Notes: generated by a model from the sequence alone, not told the origin. 40,809 nucleotides of DNA from Myxococcota bacterium (GCA_023150805.1 JAKLKF010000066.1:1-40809), one strand, 5' to 3'; counted from the first letter of the stretch, positions 7,918-16,413 are shown. Made by a program: numbers and translations.

Positions 7918-8088
7918 CCGAGGACCCGGTGTCCTCTCTGGCACGGCGCAGCAGATCCTGCGTCGTGAACCGGGGTCGCGATGGTGCGGTCCCGGCGGCA
8001 TGGTGCCAGCCGGCCCTGGAGACGGGGCGCCAGAGGGTCCACCATCGGTCCACGGACCCCCGCCGGGACAGGCCCGGCGGGGGTTTGC
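7918..8088 (+). ncRNA. Candidate small RNA between a sigma-54-like promoter and a terminator hairpin
   Basis: This part of the 332-bp gap between two minus-strand genes lacks a convincing coding frame. It holds small stems (for example AGGAC/GTCCT at 7921-7935 and CGCAG/CTGCG near 7947-7962) and ends in a strong GC hairpin followed by TTT. Boundaries are inferred from the promoter and terminator only. Confidence 0.25.
8056..8084. terminator. Strong 12-bp hairpin, probable bidirectional terminator
   Basis: ACCCCCGCCGGG (8056-8067) pairs perfectly with CCCGGCGGGGGT (8073-8084) across a 5-nt loop. TTT overlaps the plus-strand end, a short U-tract. It lies 10 bp beyond the stop of the minus-strand ABC exporter gene, so it can end that transcript, and it can also end a plus-strand RNA from the 7892 promoter. 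Confidence 0.6.
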
Positions 8089-8093
8089 CCGTC

Positions 8094-9899
8094 TCAGGGG
8101 GGCCCCCCGGCCCGCTCGCCGGTCTGCACCGCCCACAGCCGGGCGTACAGCCCGCCGCGCGCGACCAGCTCCTCGTGGCGGCCGGCCTGCACCACCTCGC
8201 CCTGGTCCATGACGACGATGTGGTCGGCGTGTCGGATCGTGGACAGGCGGTGGGCGATGATGATCATCGTCTTGCGGTGCGCGGCGTGCAGGCGGGCCAG
8301 GCTCTGCTGGATCGCCGCCTCGGTCTCGTTGTCCACCGCGCTGGTCGCCTCGTCGAGCACCAGGATGGGGGCGCCCTTGAGCAGGGCGCGGGCGATGGCC
8401 AGCCGCTGGGCCTGCCCCCCCGACAGCTTCTGTCCCCGCTCGCCGACGACGGTGTCGTAGCCCTGGGGCAGGGCCTGGACGAAGGTGTCGGCCTCGGCGT
8501 CGCGGGCGGCCTGCCGGACCTGGTCGAGCGTGGCGCCGGGCGAGCCGTAGGCGATGTTCTCGCGCACGCTGCCCGGGAACAGGAAGGGGCTCTGGCTGAC
8601 CAGGGCGATGGCGCCTCGCAGGTCGGCCAGGCGCAGCTCTCGCAGGTCGTGACCGTCCAGGGTGATGCTGCCGCCGCTCACGTCGTGCAGGCGCAGCAGC
8701 AGGCGGACCAGGGTGGACTTGCCGGCGCCGGTGGGCCCGACGACGGCGACCGTGGCGCCGGCCGGCACGTCCAGGTCGAAGGCCCGCAGCACCTGGCGGC
8801 CCTCGGGGTAGGCGAAGGCGACACCGTGGAAGCGCACCTCGCCCCGGGGGTGGGGCAGGGGAACGGTGCCGTCCCGCACCGTGATCGGCGTGTCCAGCAG
8901 GTCCAGGATGCGGGTGGTGCTGGCCATCGCCCGCTGGTACAGGTCGAAGGTGGAACCCAGCCGGGTCAACGGCCAGAGCAGGCGCTGCGTCAGGAACAGG
9001 AAGACGCTGTACGATCCGACCGCGATCTGGCCCTCCAGCGCCTGCCAGCCGCCGTAGACCAGGGTGCCGACGAAGCCGACCATCACGGCCATGCGGATGA
9101 GCGGCGAGAAGGCGCTGGACAGGGAGATCGCCGCCCGGTTGGCCTGGCGGTAGTCCTCGCTCAGGGCGCGCACGTGGTCGACCTCGGCCGCCTCGGTGGA
9201 GAAGGACTTGATCGTCTCGATGCCGCCCAGGTTGTTGGCCAGGGTCGCCGACAGGGCGGCGTTGCGCTCCCGGACCCGGGCGTAGCGGGGGGCGATGGTC
9301 GCCTGGAAGCGGAAGCTGCCCCACAGGATGAGGGGGATGGGCAGCAGGGACAGGCCCGCGACGCCGGGAGACAGCAGGACGTAGCTGCCGGTCACGACCA
9401 GGACGGTGGTGGCGACCTGCAAGAGCTCGTTGGCGCCCCCGTCCAGGAAGCGCTCGAGCTGGTTGACGTCGTCGTTCATCACCGCCAGCAGGCCGCCGGT
9501 GCTGCGCCCCTGGAACCAGGCGCTGTCCAGCCGCTGCAGGTGGCCGTAGGCGTCCAGGCGCAGCTCGTGCTGGACCTGCTGCGCCAGGTTGCGCCAGGCC
9601 ACACCATAGGCGTACTCGAAGACGCTCTCCAGCACCCAGATCACCACCGTGAGCGCCGTGATCACCAGCACCTGCTGGAAGCCGTCGACCACCCCCATGC
9701 GGCCCAGCAGGCTCTGTTCACCCAGCACCACGGCGTCGACGGCCATGCCGATGAGCGCGGGCGGCGCCAGGTCCAGCAGCTTGTTGAGCACGCTGGCGGT
9801 GACCGCCCAGGCGACCGCGGGCCGGTGGGCGGCGCCGTAGCGCAGCAGGCGGGGGAGGGGGTGGGGGGAGGGCACGGCGGGGGGCGCTGCGGGGGGCAC
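8094..9899 (-). CDS. ABC exporter, fused permease-ATPase (MsbA/MdlB type)
   Basis: This is a 601-residue type-I ABC half-transporter that would work as a homodimer, or as a heterodimer with a partner not seen here. The N-terminal half has about six membrane helices. The C-terminal ATPase has Walker A GPTGAGKST (near residue 390), the Q-loop region VSQSPFLFPG, the signature LSGGQAQR, Walker B ILVLDEATS and the H-loop AHRLST, all intact. GTG 9899 is chosen because GGAG sits 5 nt upstream and the product then starts just ahead of the first cytosolic helix; longer versions add Pro/Arg-rich junk and run into the divergent gene. The substrate (lipid, drug or peptide) cannot be told from sequence. 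Confidence 0.9.
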   Translation of the reverse strand: MPPAAPPAVPSPHPLPRLLRYGAAHRPAVAWAVTASVLNKLLDLAPPALIGMAVDAVVLGEQSLLGRMGVVDGFQQVLVITALTVVIWVLESVFEYAYGVAWRNLAQQVQHELRLDAYGHLQRLDSAWFQGRSTGGLLAVMNDDVNQLERFLDGGANELLQVATTVLVVTGSYVLLSPGVAGLSLLPIPLILWGSFRFQATIAPRYARVRERNAALSATLANNLGGIETIKSFSTEAAEVDHVRALSEDYRQANRAAISLSSAFSPLIRMAVMVGFVGTLVYGGWQALEGQIAVGSYSVFLFLTQRLLWPLTRLGSTFDLYQRAMASTTRILDLLDTPITVRDGTVPLPHPRGEVRFHGVAFAYPEGRQVLRAFDLDVPAGATVAVVGPTGAGKSTLVRLLLRLHDVSGGSITLDGHDLRELRLADLRGAIALVSQSPFLFPGSVRENIAYGSPGATLDQVRQAARDAEADTFVQALPQGYDTVVGERGQKLSGGQAQRLAIARALLKGAPILVLDEATSAVDNETEAAIQQSLARLHAAHRKTMIIIAHRLSTIRHADHIVVMDQGEVVQAGRHEELVARGGLYARLWAVQTGERAGGPP

Positions 9900-9955
9900 G
9901 GCGGCTCCGGGGAGGCGGCATCCTACCGGGGCTGCGCCGGCTGTCCACGCGGGAG

Positions 9956-9961
9956 TAGAGT
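9956..9961 (+). promoter_or_regulatory. TANNNT -10 element 6 nt before the start codon
   Basis: TAGAGT ends 6 nt before ATG 9968. A -10 box this close implies a leaderless or almost leaderless transcript. The same arrangement recurs before the starts at 4058, 14119, 30770 and 31793. Confidence 0.35.
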
Positions 9962-9967
9962 CCGCCG

Positions 9968-12859
9968 ATGCTGCCCGCGCCCGCCCTCCTCCTGGCCCTG
10001 TCCACCCTGCCTGCCTGCGGCCTCTTCGACCGCGACCCGCCCGCGCCGGCCCCCGCCCCCGCGCCGACCCCGCCACCTCCGGCCGCGCCGGCCCCCGCGA
10101 CCACCGCCGCGCTGACCGTGGAGTGGCCCTTGTGGTCCACCGCGCGCGTGCCGGAGGGCGCCAGCGTGCCGCTGCCCGCCGGCAGCGCCTTGCTCGACCT
10201 GGACCTGGACCCGCAGGGCAGGCGCGCCCTGCTGCTGATCGAGGGCAAGGACGGGCCGCGGGTGTGGACCTGGGACTTCGCCAACGACCCCACCCCGCTG
10301 CTGGTCGAGGGGCGGACCGTGCGCGAGCTGGAGAGCAGCCCCCTGCGCGACGAGGTCTTCGCCATCTCCCAGGTGGGCGAGGCCTGGGCGGTCGAGCGCC
10401 TGGCGACGGTCGGCGGCACCCTGGCGCCCGTGGGCGAGGTGCTGCGATCGGACGCCCCCCTCTCCGATCTGGTGGCGCCCGCCATGATCTACGAGCCCTG
10501 GGGCAGCGGCGCCGCCGGGGATCGGGTCTTCGTCGCGCGAGAGGGCGCCGACGGCCACCGCCAGGTGCTCAGCGCCATGTCCAGCGGCGCCCGCGCCTAC
10601 GAGGTGACGGCACCCACCGGCGCCCTGGGGGCGCTGTCGGATCCGGGCCTGCGCAGCCCCGGCGAGTACGAGCACGGGCCACGGGTCCTGGCCGTGCCCT
10701 GGGCCCGGCCGCTGGGCGTGGACCCATTCACCGGTGAGCTGCTGTGGGCCGACCGGGCCGGGGCGGTGCACGGCCTGTCCTGGAACCGCTTCGGCGGCGA
10801 CGATCCGTCCACCTTCGACAACTGGGGCGAGGATCGCACGCGGTCCTCGGACGAGACCTGGACGGTGAGCACCAATGGCAGCTTCCGTCTGGGCTGGCAG
10901 GCCGGTCGGCCGGGCGTGCGCCTGTTGGACCGGGACGGGCGGCAGCTCCAGGCGCTGGCGACCTCGGTCACGTTCTCGGCGCCGCCGCGCCTGTCCATGG
11001 ACGGTCGCACCCTGGTCGGCCCGGTGCAGGAGGAGGGGCGGACCGTGCTCCGCACGGTGGCGGCCGAGCATCTTGCGCTGGCGATGCGTTACCTCGACCA
11101 GTCCCAGGTCGAGGAGGAGGAACGCACCCGCCTGTTGGCGCGCGGAGTCCAGGTACGGGCGACGGAGGCGGCCCAGCTCTACCAGCTCTACGAGGAGTTC
11201 GCCTACGCCTCGCCCGAGGACGGCGGGCCCGCGGTCTTCGCCTCGATCGACGGGATGCTGGAGGTGCTGCACGCCGGCTTCGAGGCGGTCTTCCTGCGGG
11301 TCGAGCTGGAGGCCTCCCGCCCGGCGCTGGAGCGGGTCCTGGCGGCGCTTTCCGCGGCCGGCCGCCGCGACGGCCTGACCCGCATCCGGGAGATCGGGGA
11401 CGTGGGCGCGCGCGTCCTGGCCGGGGACTACGACCACGCCGAGGGGCAGCGGATCCTGGCCGAGCAGGCGTCGGTGAGCGAACTGCACGGAGAGGAGGTG
11501 GCCTACGCCGACTTCCACCCGCGTGGACCATACGCCGCGCGAGAGGCGCTGTCGCACTACTTCCGGGCCTTCAAATTCCTGAACCTGCTGAGGCTCACGG
11601 ACGAGGAGCGGGACGTGTTGGCCAGGGACGCCGACCTGAAGGCGGCGCTGACCGCCTGGCGCGCGACCCAGGCGGCGATGGTCTCGCCCTCCCGCACGCC
11701 GGCGCTCTTCCAGGAGGCGTTCTCACCTCCCCCCTACGTGCTTCCCGAGTGCATCCCCGGGCGTGCGCGGCTTGCACCACCGCGCCCCTTCGCGCTGTCC
11801 TGGGGGGTGGACGCCGAGATCCTCCAGGGGACCGTGCAGCAGCTCACCGAGGGCGAGGCCGAGGGTCTGTCCATGCAGCGGAGCTGGGCGGACATCGACG
11901 CCGACCCGGCCATCGAGCACACTCCCCGGCACTGTACAGTGCGCGGCAGGCTGCGGCCGTCGGGCCTGGACCTGCTCATCGGGCTGGGCGCGTCGCACGC
12001 CCGGGCCTGGATGGCGACCGAGTACACCGCCGCGCCGGACCTCGCTGCGGCCCACGACCGGCTGGCGGCGCGCTTCTCCGGCCCGGTGGACGGCTCCACG
12101 CTGGCGGGGAGCTGGCTGCGGCTGGTGCAGCTCCTGGCCTCGGACACGGCGGTGCCCGAGGGCGTGGACGGTGACCTGTGGCGGGCGCGGCTGGCCGAGA
12201 CGGCGCTGGCGAGCTGGACCAGCTTCCGACACACGACTGTGCTGCTGCAGGAGACGACCGCGGCCGAGGCCGGCGCGGGTGGCGAGGGCTTCGAGCGGTT
12301 GGTGATCGAGCCCGGGCGCGGCGTGGTCGACCCCGTCCCGCAGGCCTGGGCGGCGCTGGGCAGCACGTTGCAGGGCCTGGCCCGCCATGGCGGCAGCGTG
12401 GGCACCGACGACCGGCTGGTCGAGGTGCTGACCGAGGCGGCGACCCAGGCGGCCGCGTTGGGCAGCATGGCCGAGCGCCAGGGCCGGGCCGAGCCCCTGA
12501 CCCGCGAGGAGTACGAGCAGATCCTGTGGTACGCCCGCATGGTCGAGCACCCCTTCCTTCTGCTGAAGTCCGCGGTCCCCGAGGACGGTGCGCTGGCCGG
12601 CCCCTCGCCGATGGCCAAGATCGTCGATATCCACACCTGGACCGACGAGGGTGGACAGACCCAGGTCTGGCACGCGGCCATCGGCAATCCGCAGGCGATC
12701 CTGGTCCTGGGCGGCGACCGCGGCTTCCTGGTGCCGGCCCGAGGTGGGGTCTACTCCTGGTACGAGCAGGTGGCCGGCGTGCCGCTGGACGACGAGGCCT
12801 GGCGCGGGTCTGTCGCGCAGGCTCCCCGACCGGACTGGGTGGTGGCGGCGCGGCAGTGA
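9968..12859 (+). CDS. DUF3160-type exported protein, probable lipoprotein
   Basis: The 963-residue product starts with a short hydrophobic segment ending LPAC-GLF, resembling a lipobox, then a Pro/Ala linker. Residues about 50-350 look like a beta-rich, WD/propeller-like region. From about residue 365 to the end the sequence resembles DUF3160 proteins: long helices, a HYFRAFKFLNLL segment, and the W-x-x-x-RHTTVLLQ...EPGRGVVDPVPQAW region near residues 750-790. DUF3160 proteins are exported and of unknown function. The n-region lacks basic residues, so the lipoprotein call is tentative. TAGAGT lies 6 nt before the ATG. The stop overlaps the start of the CapA-like gene (GTGA), so the two are coupled and may act together at the cell surface. 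Confidence 0.75.
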   Translation: MLPAPALLLALSTLPACGLFDRDPPAPAPAPAPTPPPPAAPAPATTAALTVEWPLWSTARVPEGASVPLPAGSALLDLDLDPQGRRALLLIEGKDGPRVWTWDFANDPTPLLVEGRTVRELESSPLRDEVFAISQVGEAWAVERLATVGGTLAPVGEVLRSDAPLSDLVAPAMIYEPWGSGAAGDRVFVAREGADGHRQVLSAMSSGARAYEVTAPTGALGALSDPGLRSPGEYEHGPRVLAVPWARPLGVDPFTGELLWADRAGAVHGLSWNRFGGDDPSTFDNWGEDRTRSSDETWTVSTNGSFRLGWQAGRPGVRLLDRDGRQLQALATSVTFSAPPRLSMDGRTLVGPVQEEGRTVLRTVAAEHLALAMRYLDQSQVEEEERTRLLARGVQVRATEAAQLYQLYEEFAYASPEDGGPAVFASIDGMLEVLHAGFEAVFLRVELEASRPALERVLAALSAAGRRDGLTRIREIGDVGARVLAGDYDHAEGQRILAEQASVSELHGEEVAYADFHPRGPYAAREALSHYFRAFKFLNLLRLTDEERDVLARDADLKAALTAWRATQAAMVSPSRTPALFQEAFSPPPYVLPECIPGRARLAPPRPFALSWGVDAEILQGTVQQLTEGEAEGLSMQRSWADIDADPAIEHTPRHCTVRGRLRPSGLDLLIGLGASHARAWMATEYTAAPDLAAAHDRLAARFSGPVDGSTLAGSWLRLVQLLASDTAVPEGVDGDLWRARLAETALASWTSFRHTTVLLQETTAAEAGAGGEGFERLVIEPGRGVVDPVPQAWAALGSTLQGLARHGGSVGTDDRLVEVLTEAATQAAALGSMAERQGRAEPLTREEYEQILWYARMVEHPFLLLKSAVPEDGALAGPSPMAKIVDIHTWTDEGGQTQVWHAAIGNPQAILVLGGDRGFLVPARGGVYSWYEQVAGVPLDDEAWRGSVAQAPRPDWVVAARQ

Positions 12860-14091
12860 GGGGTTGGGCGGGGGCCGGGTTTGCCCTGGCGGTCGCCTGC
12901 GCCCCCGCTCCCCCGCCGGCCTGCGTCGGCTTCGTGGGGGACCTCTCCCTGGGCCGGGGCCTGGGCGCGCGCCTGCTGCGCCAGGGGCCGGCGCCCGGGC
13001 TGCTGGAGCCCGACACCGCCTGGGTCGGCAACCTGGAGGGCGCGCTGGCCCCCTCGCCCGACGCCGCCTGCCAGGCCCCCGAGGGGCTGTGCCTGGGCTT
13101 CTCGCCGGCCGACCTGGCGGCGCTCGACGCCCTGCCGCTGGCCGCCCTCTCCCTGGCCAACAACCACGCCCTCGACCACGGCGAGGACGGCCGGGCCGCG
13201 ACCGCGACGGCGCTGGCCGGGCGCGGGCTGCGGGCGCTCTCCGAGGAGGGCGGCCCCCACTTCGTGGACCACCAGGGACAGCGCCTGGGGCTGGTGGCCG
13301 TGGACCTCAGCCGCCGGGAGCCGTCCGACCTGCCGCGGGTGGAGCGGGCCCTGCTCCAGGTGCGGCGGGCGCGGGCCGAGGCCGACCTGGTGGCCGTGCT
13401 GCCGCACTGGGGGATCGAGGAGGTGGCCGCGCTGGGCCCCGAGCAACAGGCGCTGGCGGCGCGCTTCCACCTGTGGGGGGCCGACCTCGTGGCCGGCAGC
13501 GGGGCCCACGTGGCGCAGGAGCTGGCCTGTACAGACCCGACGCTCACCGCCTACGGGCTGGGCAACTTCCTCTTCGACGACCCGCCCGGCTCGCCCCGCG
13601 GCGGGCTGGCCCTGCGCTGCTGCGCGGCGGAGGGGGCCTGGGACTGCCTGGCCCGGCCCACGGTCAGCGAAGGGCGCTGGCCGCGGCGGGATCCTGCGCG
13701 CGCGGAGGTGGAGTGTACGATCCCCCGTCGCCCGCCGCCCGACCTGCGCTGGAAGGCCCACCGCGCGGCGGCCGACTTCGTCAGCGTCGAGCCCTTTCCG
13801 GCGGCCGGGGACGGCGCCTTCCTGGCCCTGTGGATGCAGCCCTCGACCTTCGACGACGCGCTGGCCCTGCGGCCGCTGGTGTTCTCGGTGCAGGGGGGGC
13901 GGGCCACCGACCTGTGGCGGGGCACGGCCCTGGGGCGCCCGCTGGCGGCGGCGCGGGTGCTGGCGGACGGTCGACTGTGCACGATCGAGCGCGGGGACAG
14001 CTTCCTGGACCCGGAGCCGGGCACGCTGCGCCGGGAGGAGCGGGCCTATCGGTGGACGGGCTTCGGCTTCGTCGCGGAGGGGGGGTGTTGA
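12856..14091 (+). CDS. CapA-family (metallophosphatase-like) exported protein
   Basis: GTG 12856 overlaps the upstream stop. The 411-residue product has a hydrophobic N-terminus with a Cys at residue 15 (ALAVAC), suggesting a signal peptide or lipoprotein anchor. The CapA/calcineurin-like motifs follow in order: FVGDLSLGRG (Asp29), VGNLEGAL, LANNHALDHG, LPHWGIEE, GSGAHVAQ and YGLGNFLFDD. The usual G-x-H-P-H motif is here GSGAH, so one metal or substrate ligand differs. Relatives include PgsA/CapA of poly-gamma-glutamate capsule synthesis, but no capB or capC homologues are nearby. A role in polymer handling with the DUF3160 protein is inference. Confidence 0.85.
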   Translation: MRGWAGAGFALAVACAPAPPPACVGFVGDLSLGRGLGARLLRQGPAPGLLEPDTAWVGNLEGALAPSPDAACQAPEGLCLGFSPADLAALDALPLAALSLANNHALDHGEDGRAATATALAGRGLRALSEEGGPHFVDHQGQRLGLVAVDLSRREPSDLPRVERALLQVRRARAEADLVAVLPHWGIEEVAALGPEQQALAARFHLWGADLVAGSGAHVAQELACTDPTLTAYGLGNFLFDDPPGSPRGGLALRCCAAEGAWDCLARPTVSEGRWPRRDPARAEVECTIPRRPPPDLRWKAHRAAADFVSVEPFPAAGDGAFLALWMQPSTFDDALALRPLVFSVQGGRATDLWRGTALGRPLAAARVLADGRLCTIERGDSFLDPEPGTLRREERAYRWTGFGFVAEGGC

Positions 14092-14105
14092 GGGTGGGGG
14101 GGTGC

Positions 14106-14111
14106 TACGAT
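14106..14111 (+). promoter_or_regulatory. TACGAT -10 element before the interrupted gene
   Basis: TACGAT ends 7 nt before GTG 14119 and overlaps the alternative ATG at 14110, favouring GTG 14119 on a leaderless transcript. Confidence 0.3.
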
Positions 14112-14118
14112 GACGGGC

Positions 14119-14562
14119 GTGCTCGCTCGAACTGCCATTCGCCGACACCTCGCGCCCGCTCCGGTCAGGTGGGTACGGTCCGCGTTCCTCGTCGCGCTCC
14201 TCAGCCTGTCGGGGCCGATCCATGCGGCGGAGGGCACGGCGCTGGCGACCTTCCAGATCGGCTTCCACCTGGTGTGGCGGGAGCGCAGCCCCGGCTTCGC
14301 GCTCGACCTGGGGCCGCTGGTCGGCTGGGGCACGGTGGACGCGGGGCCGATGCTGTTGGGAGGGCCCTTCGGAGAGGTGGCGCTGCGGGCCCGGGGACCC
14401 TCGCTGACGCTGGGGGTGCGGGGCGGCGGCGGCTACGGCTTCGCCGACCCCTGCGCCACGGGGCGCGTCCGGGGGCTCCTTCCCCTGGTGATCGGCCTGG
14501 GAGAGGTCGGCTATACCTGGCTGCCCGACGCCATCGGGCTGCGCGTCGGCCGCGGCCCGGAC
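14119..14562 (+). pseudogene. Exported beta-rich protein, 3' end lost to an IS21 remnant
   Basis: The start is taken as GTG 14119 (ATG 14110 is possible). An N-terminal basic stretch is followed by the hydrophobic segment SAFLVALLSLSGPIHA and a likely signal peptidase site before AEG. The rest (FHLVWRERSPGFALDLGPLVGWG, GEVALRARGPSLTLGVRGGGGYG) alternates like outer-membrane beta-strands. Around 14560 the frame passes without a stop into sequence antisense to istA and only stops at 15189, so the natural C-terminus is missing. I see no rest of the gene beyond the element. The exact junction is uncertain by about 15 bp. Confidence 0.55.
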
Positions 14563-15476
14563 CGGGCGCTGCTCCAACCAGCGGCGCTCCTCCTGCAGGG
14601 CGTCCACAGGGATCACTCCCGTGGCCGAGCAGGGGCGTCGGTGGTCGACCTCGAGCAGCCACTCGCCGACCTGCTGCTCGATGTCCGCGCGGCACTGGAA
14701 CTTTCGGGCGAAGAAGAAGCTCTTCTTCACGTAGCCCACGAGGTTCTCGACCGCGCCCTTCTGCTGACCGGACCGCGGTGCGCAGAAGGTCGGGATCACG
14801 CGGTACTCGGCGACCAGGTCCCGCATGGACGGTGCAGCAAGACCGGCTCGACGCCCCATCGCGTCAGGCGGATCGTCCGGGGGTTGTCGAACACCCACTC
14901 CTTCGGACTGCCCCCGAATGCCGTCAGGCAGGCGATCAGGCTGCGCACGACGGTCTCGGCGCGCTCGTTCTCGACCAGGACGATGTGCATGAAGCGGGAG
15001 AACTTCAGGCGACCGGCGAAGAAGATGACCTGCTCCCTACGGCCGCTGAACAGCTTGACCCAGCACTTGCCGAAGTCGAACTGGGCGTACTCGCCCGGCA
15101 TGCCGTCGAAGCAGACCAGGGGCTCCAACTTCGGCGACGGCCGGAGCTGCTTGACCAGGGCGGACATGGCGCTCTTGCCGCCCGTGTAGCCCCAGGCCCG
15201 CGAGCGCCGCAGGACCTCGGTCGCCAGCACCGAGCGGTCCTCGTCGAGCAGCGCGCGCACCTGCTCGACGATGGCCGGGTCCGCCTTCGGCGGTCGTCCC
15301 CGGCGAGGAGCAGCCTGCCGCTGGTTGGCCGCGACCTCCGGCAGCGTTGGCACAGGCTCCGAGAGAACGCGCTGCACCGAGCGCAGGCTCCTCCGGCACT
15401 TCTCGGCGATGGCGGCCTGGGGCGTGCCCCCCTCAGCCATGTGGTGGATCTTCAGGCGGGTCATGACGGGGATCAC
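14563..15476 (-). pseudogene. istA: IstA transposase, frameshifted and C-terminally truncated
   Basis: GTG 15476 follows CAGGAG with 8-nt spacing. The N-terminus has a helix-turn-helix (TPQAAIAEKCRRSLRSVQRVL). The catalytic core has QFDFG (first Asp) and VFDNP (second Asp); after a one-base frame change within about 14827-14835 the second frame gives SMRDLVAEYRVIP and then KGAVENLVGYVKKSFF (catalytic Glu). It ends near VIPVDALQEERRWLEQ, where full IstA proteins continue for more than 100 residues. The frame change plus truncation makes it a dead gene unless the indel is an assembly error. Confidence 0.8.
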
Positions 15477-15540
15477 CAGCGGGGCTCCTGAGTGGACCCA
15501 CCAGCTACCGGAGACCCCGGGAGGCGGCTGGCAGGGGGGA

Positions 15541-15584
15541 ACCCGCCAGAATTTCCGGACGCCTACCCGCCAGAGTTTCCGGAC
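15541..15584. repeat. Paired IS21 terminal repeats
   Basis: Two 20-bp direct repeats (15541-15560 and 15565-15584) differ at one base (ACCCGCCAGAATTTCCGGAC versus ...GAGTTT...) and lie 24 bp apart, start to start. Repeated motifs of this kind inside IS21 ends are transposase-binding sites. Confidence 0.75.
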
Positions 15585-15662
15585 TGCACAGAAGCGGTTG
15601 GCTGCCGGTTCAAAGAACGTGGGGCGGGTGGTCGCGACCGAGGGTCAGGCTGCGCCGCGGGT

Positions 15663-15691
15663 CGGTCTTTCGCAGTTGACAGAAGACCACT
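15663..15691. repeat. 29-bp direct repeat, copy 1
   Basis: Identical over 29 bp to 16240-16268, then partly similar (TCGGAC, and GCGGCGCC some 20 bp on). It contains the short inverted arms GGTCTT and AAGACC. It lies about 100 bp beyond the 3' end of the small secreted-protein gene. The rest of 15591-15792 has no gene that I can support. Confidence 0.8.
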
Positions 15692-15792
15692 TTTCGGACG
15701 AGCGGCCGGCCCTCGTGCGGCGCCATAAGGACGACCTTGTGCGGGTCGGCATTTGTAGCGGTTCGGAGAACGGCGTCTCCCCGGACGTCGTT

Positions 15793-16218
15793 CTACCGCC
15801 GTTCGTTCTTCGCCGAATTCAACGCCTCCGCGCAGTTCCATCCGTCCTCGGCAAGAAAGAAGGCCACACTCACGGCTGGTGCATCGTCCCTGTAGATGGT
15901 CACCATCCCTGCAGTCGGCGGTCCGTTGACCCGCAGCTCACCACCGACCACCTCCACGTTCGCGAGGTATGGAACGAACTGCTCAGCGTATCGACCACTC
16001 CATGGGCGCGGCACCAACGCCTCGTCAGCGACCACAGTTGCGCCACCTTTGTAGTCCTTGATGCTCTTGACGGTACACGTCAGCATGTCGGGGTCATGCC
16101 CCACTGGCGGGCTGTCACCGAACCGCGTGACGATGTCGTCGGCTCGACTACGGTTCGTAAGGACCGATGAGCCGAGCACCAGCAGGAACACCAGAGCGAA
16201 CCGTTCAGCGTTGTTCAT
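15793..16218 (-). CDS. Small secreted protein of unknown function
   Basis: ATG 16218 follows GAGAGGTGACC, a good ribosome site. The 141-residue product begins MNNAERFALVFLLVLGSS and has a signal peptide with likely cleavage after SRA, before DD. The mature part has two Cys (LTCTVK and GWNCAEA), which could form a disulfide, and short beta-type stretches (MVTIYRDDAPAVSVAFFLAE). I do not recognise the family. Base composition is clearly less GC-rich than the flanking genes, and a 29-bp repeat lies on each side in the same orientation. It sits between an IS remnant and a toxin-antitoxin pair, which suggests recent acquisition. Confidence 0.65.
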   Translation of the reverse strand: MNNAERFALVFLLVLGSSVLTNRSRADDIVTRFGDSPPVGHDPDMLTCTVKSIKDYKGGATVVADEALVPRPWSGRYAEQFVPYLANVEVVGGELRVNGPPTAGMVTIYRDDAPAVSVAFFLAEDGWNCAEALNSAKNERR

Positions 16219-16239
16219 GGTCACCTCTCATGTGTGGAG

Positions 16240-16268
16240 CGGTCTTTCGCAGTTGACAGAAGACCACT
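16240..16268. repeat. 29-bp direct repeat, copy 2
   Basis: Perfect copy of 15663-15691, lying 21 bp upstream of the small secreted-protein start and so inside its predicted 5' leader. Confidence 0.8.
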
Positions 16269-16310
16269 CCTCGGACCGCCACCGTTGCGGCGCCGTTTCT
16301 TGCCCGCCAG

Positions 16311-16385
16311 GACCCTCCACCCCAACCCGTACCAGTCCCCATGGACCTGGTTGGGTGGCGGGGACCTGGGTTCGAGTGGAGGGTC
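16311..16385. other. Long-range inverted repeat, structured leader element
   Basis: GACCCTCCAC (16311-16320) pairs perfectly with GTGGAGGGTC (16376-16385). Nested inside, CCCAACC (16321-16327) pairs with GGTTGGG (16349-16355), and ACCAGTCC with GGAcCTGGT forms a tip with one bulged base. It lies inside the predicted 5' leader of the minus-strand small gene. Confidence 0.5.
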
Positions 16386-16413
16386 ACGGGAAACGCTCCA
16401 GCGGCTCTCTCGA

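Larger units (their letters stand above)
14563..15590 (-). mobile_element. IS21-family insertion sequence remnant
   Basis: The element reads on the minus strand. Its left end is at about 15590 (minus-strand TGTGCAGTCCGG), followed by two near-identical 20-bp repeats, which is the multiple-terminal-repeat arrangement of IS21 ends. An istA-type gene follows, but its 3' part is cut and no istB or right end is present, so the copy cannot be autonomous. It stops inside the exported-protein gene at about 14560. Confidence 0.75.

Noticed and set aside
7730..8053. 107-residue minus-strand ORF in the gap before the 7761 start
   Set aside because: It overlaps a better-supported gene start, shows no domain, and has weak codon bias.
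14110..15189. 359-residue plus-strand ORF as one intact gene
   Set aside because: From about 14560 on it is antisense to istA; the C-terminal two-thirds are not protein-like.
16311..16385. tRNA-like element (75 nt, perfect outer stem, TTCGAGT)
   Set aside because: TTCGAGT is not at T-loop distance from the acceptor stem and no D or anticodon arm can be drawn.
16240..16385. Integron attC site (GTTGGGT resembles the GTTRRRY core)
   Set aside because: The partner core RYYYAAC is not matched, the hairpin geometry is wrong, and no integrase is in view.
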